Part shown: positions 17,289-24,151 of the stretch, piece after piece
Position numbering within the stretch: position 1 is the stretch's first letter
How the letters are laid out: each line of letters starts with the position of its first letter
NCBI GenBank assembly: GCA_910585965.1
Contig: CAJUHH010000009.1
Coordinates: 1 to 64,000, forward strand
Length of the DNA stretch: 64,000 nucleotides
Source: an uncultured Lachnospiraceae bacterium
Lineage (GTDB): Bacteria; Bacillota; Clostridia; Lachnospirales; Lachnospiraceae
Reading direction: 5' to 3'
The notes under the pieces: generated by a model
Databases searched by the model: none
Told to the model about the DNA's origin: nothing
What the model saw: the letters and a program-made list of their open reading frames with translations, nothing else
Position numbers and translations under genes: made by a program

Positions 17289-18329
17289 CTATTCTCCTAT
17301 CCATTCCTTCATCATTTCCGCCTGATGGCTGTAAATTCTATTTTGATGGTAAATATCCTGATAAATCAAATCCCCTTGGGCATTCATCTCGATGATCCTC
17401 GGCTTTAAGCTTCCCCTTTCCAGCAAAATATCGATTCCTGCGCTTCTAAGCCCTGCAAAACACTTCATGGATTTTCTGCATATCTCCTCCACCGATTCCA
17501 GTACCGAAGCCGGAAGCCCCAGCATGCCCGCCTCTAACGGGCGGTTATTCAGATGCAGATTGGTAATCGGCCCTTTGGAAAGCCTTGCCAGCAGGAAATC
17601 TATATCGCCTTCCTGCACCACGGCCCGTAAATCATACGAATATCCCTGATATTCCTCCTTCGCATACCATCGTTCCACAATGCAGCCAAGAGAAAGAATC
17701 CGGTTCAGCAAAGGTATAATCTCCTCCGGCTTAGAGAAACGGCGGAGCCGCTTCGTATTCACAAGGCCGGTGCCCGCCTGTTCCAACGAGCAAGTATAAA
17801 GCACCATTTTCCCAAAACGGGGCTGCCAGCGGAAAGCCGATACCCCCGCCGCCCCGGAACCGCTCACCGGTTTAAGAAAGACTTGATGGATACCCTGCTT
17901 CTCCATCTTTTCCAAAAGCATTTCAAAAGACATCTGGCCTGGCGGTTCCTCTCCCTCCTCTTCCAGGCTTTCCGTCACGGGAATCCCTGCCTGGCACAGT
18001 TTCTTTTTGCAAACCCGCTTGTTTAGAAGCTCTGCTATCGCCGAAGGGTGATTGAAATATTCTATTTTGTAAGTATCGGCCATCCTTGCCAGCCTGTCCA
18101 ATTTCCTTTCATAATCCGTTACCAAGCTGCCCAGCTCTTCCAAAAAACAACTCTCCCAAAGAGGAGGGTCAATTTTTAAAAACAATTCCGCTTCCGGCAA
18201 ACCTTCCCATTGCTTTTCCCAATGATTCCAATCCGCAAAATAAACAGGCAGGCCTGCCTGTTTTGCCGCCTGCCTGAAATAATTGGTACGTTTTGTATCC
18301 AGGTTCCCCAGAAGCACCGCCTGCCTCAT
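17289..18329 (-). CDS. STM4014-family ATP-grasp protein
   Basis: A 346-residue protein with the marks of an ATP-grasp ligase: a nucleotide-loop lysine in VFLKPVSGSGAAGVS (K153), SYDLRAVVQ (D233, R235) and the metal-ligand block IIEMNAQGD (E314, N316). ATP-grasp enzymes join a carboxylate to an amine, thiol or hydroxyl through an acyl phosphate. The substrate here is unknown. It overlaps the STM4015-like gene by 4 bp (ATGA type). Placement in the STM4014 group relies on the gene order together with length. Confidence 0.82.
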   Translation of the reverse strand: MRQAVLLGNLDTKRTNYFRQAAKQAGLPVYFADWNHWEKQWEGLPEAELFLKIDPPLWESCFLEELGSLVTDYERKLDRLARMADTYKIEYFNHPSAIAELLNKRVCKKKLCQAGIPVTESLEEEGEEPPGQMSFEMLLEKMEKQGIHQVFLKPVSGSGAAGVSAFRWQPRFGKMVLYTCSLEQAGTGLVNTKRLRRFSKPEEIIPLLNRILSLGCIVERWYAKEEYQGYSYDLRAVVQEGDIDFLLARLSKGPITNLHLNNRPLEAGMLGLPASVLESVEEICRKSMKCFAGLRSAGIDILLERGSLKPRIIEMNAQGDLIYQDIYHQNRIYSHQAEMMKEWIGE

Positions 18330-19207
18330 TCTGTCAACATGGCATTCATATAGATTTCGCCCTTGTATTCATCCGGTTCATTCTTCTCGGAAACATCTAC
18401 TTCCAGGGGCATCCCCTCTAATTTCCCTGCCATCTCATCGGATAAGTAATGGTAATGGACATCCAGTTTCTTTATGTTGGGATAAGAAGGAAGTTTCTCC
18501 AAAAGCAGCTCTCCCCCTTTATCTGTCAACGTACCGTTGGACAAATCCAGCGTATGAATCTGCCCCATATACTTGCTCTCTACCACTACCTTTGCAACCT
18601 CATCCTGTATCTCGCTGTCCACAATACCTAAATACGTAAGATTGGGGAAATCCCCTTTTTCCAAAAGTTCCTTTATGGTATCCCCATTACCGTCAAATCC
18701 ATAGTCTTCAATGCCGACATAAAGCAGAAGTTTTTTCAGATTAGGAAGCTTTGCGTCCTGAATGGAACGAAGTACCGATGCAGGAAGCCCGCCGCAGATA
18801 ATTGTCAAAGACTCCAGCCCTTCATGGCAGATTTCCCCTAATTCCAAGTCCGTACTCCCTTTGATTGTCAACGCTTTCAGTTGCGGCATCGCTGCCCAAA
18901 GTTTGCTGTAATCCCCTTGTATAATCCATGATACTTCACATTCCTCATAGTCCATATCGCCGATAAAAAGATCCTCAATATGGGAAAACCGTTCCTTGTC
19001 TGCCACGATTCCATCCAAAATATTCTGGCAGCTGTCCTCCCAGGAATCGCCCCAATCGCCAATCACCAGTCCTGTCAATCCGGGAAAATCAGGGTCTGCC
19101 AAAATATCTTCCACCATACTGTCCGTTCCTTTGCCCTGCTCTGCATACTCTTCATAGCTATAGGCATATTTCTTTGTTTTTTTGCCGTTTTCCAATCCTT
19201 CTTTCAT
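18326..19207 (-). CDS. STM4015-family leucine-rich protein
   Basis: A 293-residue acidic protein without signal peptide. From about residue 40 it shows leucine-rich-repeat-like units: LTGLVIGDWG, LKALTIKGS, LESLTIICGG, LKKLLLYVG, LTYLGIVDS, IHTLDLSNG and IKKLDVHYH. Such a fold usually binds another protein, so it may be the scaffold or the substrate carrier of the pathway (inference). It is the first gene of the operon and is preceded by a clear promoter, suggesting that it is made first and in quantity. Confidence 0.82.
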   Translation of the reverse strand: MKEGLENGKKTKKYAYSYEEYAEQGKGTDSMVEDILADPDFPGLTGLVIGDWGDSWEDSCQNILDGIVADKERFSHIEDLFIGDMDYEECEVSWIIQGDYSKLWAAMPQLKALTIKGSTDLELGEICHEGLESLTIICGGLPASVLRSIQDAKLPNLKKLLLYVGIEDYGFDGNGDTIKELLEKGDFPNLTYLGIVDSEIQDEVAKVVVESKYMGQIHTLDLSNGTLTDKGGELLLEKLPSYPNIKKLDVHYHYLSDEMAGKLEGMPLEVDVSEKNEPDEYKGEIYMNAMLTE

Positions 19208-19257
19208 TTTCCACCCCGTTTCTGCGCAGCTTTTGCACTCCTTATTTGTTCTTCCTT

Positions 19258-19286
19258 ATTTTATCATATTGGGCAGTACAAGTAAA
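19258..19286 (-). promoter_or_regulatory. Promoter of the STM401x-type operon
   Basis: Minus strand TTTACT (-35) and TAAAAT (-10) with a 17-bp spacer, about 50 bp upstream of the STM4015-like start. No other convincing promoter lies between here and 9490, so the eight genes are likely one transcript. Confidence 0.6.
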
Positions 19287-19341
19287 TTTAATCTTTCTGG
19301 CTGCTATATTGTAAAAATTTGTTTTCTTAAAAGGAAGTCTT

Positions 19342-20022
19342 TTAATCAAACAAAATCTCATCCACCGTCACAAACTCATACCCTTCCTTCTGCAGCTCAT
19401 CCACCACTTCCAATGCCGCCGTAACCGTTGATGGGTAATAATCGTGCATCAGTATAATATCGTTTTCCCCCGCTTTAGATATGATTTTCTGTTCGATGCG
19501 CTCCACATTGGTAGAACACCAGTCCAGAGGGTCTATCGTCCATAATACAGGAAACATATTCAATTCCGTCTCAAAAGATTTATCCCAGCTTCCGTAAGGA
19601 GGGCGCACAAAAATGACCTCTTCCCCGGTAATACCTGTTATAATCTCGTTTGTTTTGATCAGTTCTTCCTTAAAAGCATCTTTATTGCCCGATCTTAGCT
19701 GGATATGACTGTAGGTGTGATTGCCGATAAGGTGGCCTTCCTCGCTCATCCTCTTAATCACCTCAGGATGAAGCTCCGCATGTTCTCCTGTCACAAAAAA
19801 CGTGGCTTTTACCCCACGTTTCTTCAAACCGTCCAACAGCTGTTCTGTATAATAGGGATGAGGCCCGTCATCAAAAGTCAGCGCGATCTTCTTCTCCCCG
19901 GCTTCCTCCAATGTCTTCCCAAAGACCGAAAAGCCTTCCCGCTCCCTCCAGCCGATCACGCAAACGGCCGCCAGCAAGGCCAATAAAATAATACAAGATA
20001 GCATTCTTTTTTTCCAATTCAT
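19342..20022 (-). CDS. Polysaccharide deacetylase family protein
   Basis: A 226-residue NodB-homology (CE4) deacetylase that removes N-acetyl groups from cell-wall or surface sugars. A membrane-anchor helix at residues 7-24 places the domain outside the cell. The motifs are complete: TFDDGPH (catalytic base and metal Asp), HTYSH (metal His pair), RPPYG, DPLDW and LMHDYY. It is the last gene of the unit that starts with clpB, 54 bp beyond the preceding small gene. The substrate (peptidoglycan or another polymer) cannot be told. Confidence 0.92.
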   Translation of the reverse strand: MNWKKRMLSCIILLALLAAVCVIGWREREGFSVFGKTLEEAGEKKIALTFDDGPHPYYTEQLLDGLKKRGVKATFFVTGEHAELHPEVIKRMSEEGHLIGNHTYSHIQLRSGNKDAFKEELIKTNEIITGITGEEVIFVRPPYGSWDKSFETELNMFPVLWTIDPLDWCSTNVERIEQKIISKAGENDIILMHDYYPSTVTAALEVVDELQKEGYEFVTVDEILFD

Positions 20023-20076
20023 ATCTCGGACTCTCTTCTTTGCCTTATCCTATATATATGCAGTACAAATACTGCC

Positions 20077-20430
20077 TTATTCCTGTTGCGTTTTATACAG
20101 CCTCAGATAAACCTCCCCCTCTTCTTTCCGTATCTGCACCTGATCGATCATCATGCCGACCAGCAGCAGCTGCTCCGTATCCTCCGGCTCTCCGGAACCG
20201 GCTAATTCCCAGTATACATCTTTCATCGCGTCATTTTTCGGGCAATTCAGATCTTTCTCCATCTGTTCCAGCTTATATTCATTTTCCAGCTGGTAATTCG
20301 CCTGAAAATCGATAACCACGCCGTTCCCGTCTTCTTTGATCCCGGATTGGATCCTGTCCGCCCCCAAGGCAAAGAAAAATAAGGTAAGTTCCTCCACTAT
20401 TCTTGCAATTTTTTTCCTCTCGTGAATCAT
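20077..20430 (-). CDS. Conserved hypothetical protein, 117 residues
   Basis: A small soluble protein of mixed alpha/beta character, with a short hydrophobic stretch near the N-terminus (LTLFFFALGADRI) and an acidic middle. I do not recognise a family. AGGA precedes the ATG, codon use matches the neighbours and it lies 9 bp from the DUF1576 gene, so it is probably a real gene of the same unit. Confidence 0.65.
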   Translation of the reverse strand: MIHERKKIARIVEELTLFFFALGADRIQSGIKEDGNGVVIDFQANYQLENEYKLEQMEKDLNCPKNDAMKDVYWELAGSGEPEDTEQLLLVGMMIDQVQIRKEEGEVYLRLYKTQQE

Positions 20431-20439
20431 TTATTTTTC

Positions 20440-21717
20440 CTACTCCCTTTCCGATTTTCTCCCTCGCCAATATTTCATAAAACTTTCCGTCGCGGGTACC
20501 ATGATCACGGCCACCCACCCTGCGCTGAACCCATTATTATACAAATTCAGCCCGCCATACATTTGTCCGGTACACATAACCACTGCCGCATGAAGAAATC
20601 CGGCGATCATACCAGCTAACGGCCCGAACTGCCCTGCGATCGGCGACAGCCCTGCTGAAAAAATCGCTGCCAGCTGGATACCTGGAGTATCCGGCGAAAA
20701 TATGGTAAAAAGAGTGGATATGTACACGCCTGCAAGTACAGGCAGATAATTCTTGATATGTACGCCGAAAGCAGAAAAACCAAAAACCGCCAATATGGCT
20801 CCTACGACCGGCCCTGAAAAATCGCCGCCTGTCAGCACAATATAAATCTCGCAAAAAATACCGACCAGCCCCATATTCATAAGCGTCGCCCCTGCTCCGT
20901 CCATAAGGACGAAATCAGTAACCGTACGGCCGGAATGCTTTACAATTCCTTTCAAACTTCCTGCCTTTTTTCCGCTTATCAGAAAACCCATTAGGATCGT
21001 AAAAATAAAATATAAAAACAGGCAGACTCCGACTTTCATATTCTGCCCGCTTTTCCATATCATCACCGAATCGCTTTCCATCCCGAAAGCCCGCAGGAGG
21101 CTCACCATAATAAAAGCCAGTATCCCGCCGGAAAATCCTACGTTAAACAGATTATAACCCATATGCATCGATGCCGTATGGATAGAAAGGGGAGGCAGTA
21201 TAAACCCTATGGCGATGCCGATTGCCGCCGCGAAAAGAAGATTAACTGTCCGGCCAAATGGAAACAGAAAAACCAGCTCTGTAATCAGAGGCGCAAGGCA
21301 TGTGCCGAACAGCGCCGTATAAATATAGCGGTTTAATTTCGTCCTGTGTATTTTTGCATACAAAGCCGTACCCAGGATCACGGGCAGAATATTGACCGGG
21401 TTCTTTCCCCAAAGCCCATATCCTGCATTCATAAACAAAGCCGCCACCGTCAGCCCTGTGAAAGGAATTTTCTCCACTGCAATAAAAAAAATGCTGATTC
21501 CCATCACCAACGCGGCGTTAAGGAATGCAGCCCCATAACCCGCCAGCTCAAAATAATCCGTTATCAGCGCATCCCTGGACACGACAATCAGCCATATCCC
21601 CTCCGCCAGCCTGGCGGGAGTTCCGGCTGCTATTGCAGCCATGACAAGCAGAACCATGGAAAAGATGCTGAAAAACTTCAACTCTTTTCCCGAGATATGT
21701 TCCAGCCATTTTCCCAT
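20440..21717 (-). CDS. DUF1576 family polytopic membrane protein
   Basis: A 425-residue hydrophobic protein with about ten to twelve membrane segments, of the DUF1576 family. Repeated glycine-rich blocks (HMGYNLFNVGFSGG, GLNLYNNGFSAGW) suggest two related halves, as in many transporters. The substrate is unknown. A GGAGG Shine-Dalgarno precedes the ATG. It follows the V4R gene by 16 bp. Confidence 0.85.
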   Translation of the reverse strand: MGKWLEHISGKELKFFSIFSMVLLVMAAIAAGTPARLAEGIWLIVVSRDALITDYFELAGYGAAFLNAALVMGISIFFIAVEKIPFTGLTVAALFMNAGYGLWGKNPVNILPVILGTALYAKIHRTKLNRYIYTALFGTCLAPLITELVFLFPFGRTVNLLFAAAIGIAIGFILPPLSIHTASMHMGYNLFNVGFSGGILAFIMVSLLRAFGMESDSVMIWKSGQNMKVGVCLFLYFIFTILMGFLISGKKAGSLKGIVKHSGRTVTDFVLMDGAGATLMNMGLVGIFCEIYIVLTGGDFSGPVVGAILAVFGFSAFGVHIKNYLPVLAGVYISTLFTIFSPDTPGIQLAAIFSAGLSPIAGQFGPLAGMIAGFLHAAVVMCTGQMYGGLNLYNNGFSAGWVAVIMVPATESFMKYWRGRKSERE

Positions 21718-21733
21718 CGCTTCTCCTCCCTAT

Positions 21734-22273
21734 TCAGTCTTCATTCAATACCTTAGCATCAAACCGGCACACATCGCTCCCATTCGCCCAGCAATCGATT
21801 TCCGTCACCACATACTCTTTCTGGGTATATGCCTTCAATATACCGGCGATAAATCCCTCGTCATAATTGCATACCGTTTCCCCGGAATCAGGAAAGCCCG
21901 AACAATCCAAATCTTCCCCTACCGTCAGCACCGCATGCCCCGTCCGGGCATCAAATTTTTCCACCCGAAACATACCGACTTTATATTCCATCAGTTTTTG
22001 CTGAAGCTGTGCCAGAAAATCATTTAACATCAAACTTCCGTCCAGATTCCGCAGAAAAAATTCCCTGCCCGCTTTCTCCCCTGCAATACGGAATATTTTT
22101 ACCATGCTTTCTTTCCCATACATTTGAATCAAAGTATCCCTGATGGAATATTCAAACATACGGTAAAAAGCCACTGGCATCTCTTCCCCTAATTTCCTTC
22201 TTCCCTCTTCGATGCTGAAAATCGCATCCCACATTAGAAAATCCCTTTCTTCTTCGTTCCCATTCTTCTTCAT
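21734..22273 (-). CDS. V4R (4-vinyl reductase) domain protein
   Basis: A protein of about 179 residues whose C-terminal half (VVTEIDCWANGSDVCRFDA) carries the cysteine-bearing end of the V4R domain, a small-molecule or metal-binding module found in bacteriochlorophyll enzymes, phenol regulators and methanogen-associated proteins. No catalytic or DNA-binding domain is attached. The ATG at 22273 is favoured by an AGGA element; the reading frame permits 22294. It sits between an ASKHA/ferredoxin protein and DUF1576, a combination suggesting a ligand sensor or carrier (inference). Confidence 0.75.
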   Translation of the reverse strand: MKKNGNEEERDFLMWDAIFSIEEGRRKLGEEMPVAFYRMFEYSIRDTLIQMYGKESMVKIFRIAGEKAGREFFLRNLDGSLMLNDFLAQLQQKLMEYKVGMFRVEKFDARTGHAVLTVGEDLDCSGFPDSGETVCNYDEGFIAGILKAYTQKEYVVTEIDCWANGSDVCRFDAKVLNED

Positions 22274-22382
22274 AATTATTCCTGCCATTTCCATACATTA
22301 TATCATGTGTCACCAATTTCCGCAGAAAATTGATGACCTGCGCATGTATCCGCATGCTTCATTACATTATGATAGATCAAAA

Positions 22383-23987
22383 TTACCCAACATCAAAATT
22401 CATATAGCCCACATATACTTTATCAAATTCCGGCTCTTCTGCCAATTGGAATGTTTCCGTCTTCCCGGCAAACTCCTCCAAGCGATTCCAGATGTCCCAT
22501 TCCGACAATTTTCTTTCTTCGTCCTGCTTTGCCTTTTCTCTTTCCAACAAACGTACCCCAGCCAGGGATGTATTTCCTGCCGCCATTGCTTTTTCCTGCC
22601 ATTCGGACGGTATCAGGCCAATCCGCGCCGCCGCCTTTTTATTGAGGTAAAAACCGAAGCCCCCTGCAATATATACCCGTTCAATTTCTTCGTATCCCTC
22701 AATCGCCAGATGCTTCATTAAAAAGTGGATGCCCGCCCGTACGGCTGCTTTGGCCATTTGAATATCCCGGATATCCTCTTGGAAAATTCGTGCCTGGATG
22801 CCGGATGCCTTTCGCTCCATCGTTACTTCGATTCCTGTTTCGAAATAGGCTTCTGCCATCAAGCCCGTTTCATCGACAATCCCCTGCTCTAAAAGAGAGG
22901 CAATCGCGGCTATGCGCTCCGTTCCAGTCATCCCCTCTTTTCCTCTTCCTTCAAAAGCCGGCCCTGCCGCCGCCGCTGTGGCTGCTACGCGATTTCCGCT
23001 TCCCATGACCATCTCCGCATTCGTGCCAAGATCCAGAAACAGCCATTTTCCATTCTCCTGACACCCGCAAAGCCCGCAGGCATATAAGCCGGAAACAATA
23101 TCTCCCCCCACGAACGCCGAAATGCCCGGAACCAGAACTGTCGGCACTCCCATCCAGTCCAATCCGTCCCTTTTTATATTCATCGGCATAAACGGGCTTT
23201 TTCCCAATGTTTCCACCGAATATCCCATAAATAAATGTCCCATCACGGTATTCGCTGACAAAAATATGCCCTCCAGATTGCAGGTCCCGCCATCTTCTAC
23301 ATTTTCTTTCATTTCTCTTATGCCTTCTGCCAACGCATTTCTTACTAATTCCTGAAGGATTTCCCCTTTTCCGTCCATTCCGGCCCGTATCCTGGAAATC
23401 ACATCCATTCCATAAGCTTTCTGCGGATTCAGGCAAGTAAAAGTGTCCAAAACATGCCCTGATTCCACTTCTATCATCTGCATGGCTATCGTTGTCGTCC
23501 CAATATCCACAATGACATCTGCACTGAAATTTTTCATGGTATTTGTCTTGATACTTTTCTTGATATCTTTTCTCCCATTATGCTTCCTGTTCTTTTTTCT
23601 ATATTCCCGCTCTCCGGCCAGCCTATCCACTGTACTGCTTTCTGTCAGAATATCTATCTGCCGCTCTTCTGCAAAAGCCGTTTCCACCCTGCAATCCCTT
23701 ACAGGCCTCGCCATGCAGGCAAGCCGGTATCCATCCCTGAGCTGTTCCGGCAAAAGCATGACTCTGTCCGACGGCGTAGGCAGCGGCGCGTATCCGCAAA
23801 ATCTTATCAGGCACCTGCCGCACTTTCCCAGACCATCACAAAGGGAAGGCAGAGAAACCCCGCCTTCCCTTAATGTATGAAGCAGCGTCCGATTTCGGTC
23901 ATGGAACAATTCTGCCTCACTTCCGTCCTTTTTTGTTATCACTCTTATCCTGATCTGTTCAGACAAATTGATTTTTCTCCTCATCAT
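22383..23987 (-). CDS. ASKHA/ferredoxin protein, corrinoid-activator (RACo/RamA) type
   Basis: A 534-residue protein. An N-terminal 2Fe-2S plant-type ferredoxin domain (SLCDGLGKCGRC, then LACMARP) is joined by a basic linker to an ASKHA ATPase domain (VIVDIGTTTIAMQMIEV, LFLDLGTNAEMVMG, VYIAGGFGFYLNKKAA). This is the layout of the reductive activators that restore Co(I) in corrinoid methyltransferases with ATP. No corrinoid protein or methyltransferase gene lies in the window, so its partner must be elsewhere. Its start overlaps the 57-residue DUF4250 gene by 29 bp. Confidence 0.85.
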   Translation of the reverse strand: MMRRKINLSEQIRIRVITKKDGSEAELFHDRNRTLLHTLREGGVSLPSLCDGLGKCGRCLIRFCGYAPLPTPSDRVMLLPEQLRDGYRLACMARPVRDCRVETAFAEERQIDILTESSTVDRLAGEREYRKKNRKHNGRKDIKKSIKTNTMKNFSADVIVDIGTTTIAMQMIEVESGHVLDTFTCLNPQKAYGMDVISRIRAGMDGKGEILQELVRNALAEGIREMKENVEDGGTCNLEGIFLSANTVMGHLFMGYSVETLGKSPFMPMNIKRDGLDWMGVPTVLVPGISAFVGGDIVSGLYACGLCGCQENGKWLFLDLGTNAEMVMGSGNRVAATAAAAGPAFEGRGKEGMTGTERIAAIASLLEQGIVDETGLMAEAYFETGIEVTMERKASGIQARIFQEDIRDIQMAKAAVRAGIHFLMKHLAIEGYEEIERVYIAGGFGFYLNKKAAARIGLIPSEWQEKAMAAGNTSLAGVRLLEREKAKQDEERKLSEWDIWNRLEEFAGKTETFQLAEEPEFDKVYVGYMNFDVG

Positions 23988-24132
23988 AATGATAATCTAT
24001 GGAAGCCAGCTTTTCCATGATCATTTCCCTGCTGATATCCATGTCCTCGCACATCTTTTCCAGACTGCCATAATAATCCCTCAACTTCAAGTTCACATAA
24101 CTTAAGAGCATTGCCGGATCCTTTGGAAGCAT
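23959..24132 (-). CDS. DUF4250 family small protein
   Basis: A 57-residue ORF starting MLPKDPAMLLSYVNLKLRD and ending NQFV, which matches the DUF4250 pattern of short helical Clostridia proteins. It has a strong AAGGAGG Shine-Dalgarno, lies 19 bp after the clpB stop and overlaps the ASKHA gene start by 29 bp, so translation of the two may be coupled. Function unknown; the fold looks like a small helix-turn-helix-like bundle (inference). Confidence 0.82.
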   Translation of the reverse strand: MLPKDPAMLLSYVNLKLRDYYGSLEKMCEDMDISREMIMEKLASIDYHYDEEKNQFV

Positions 24133-24151
24133 ATGCCTTTCCTCCTTTTAT

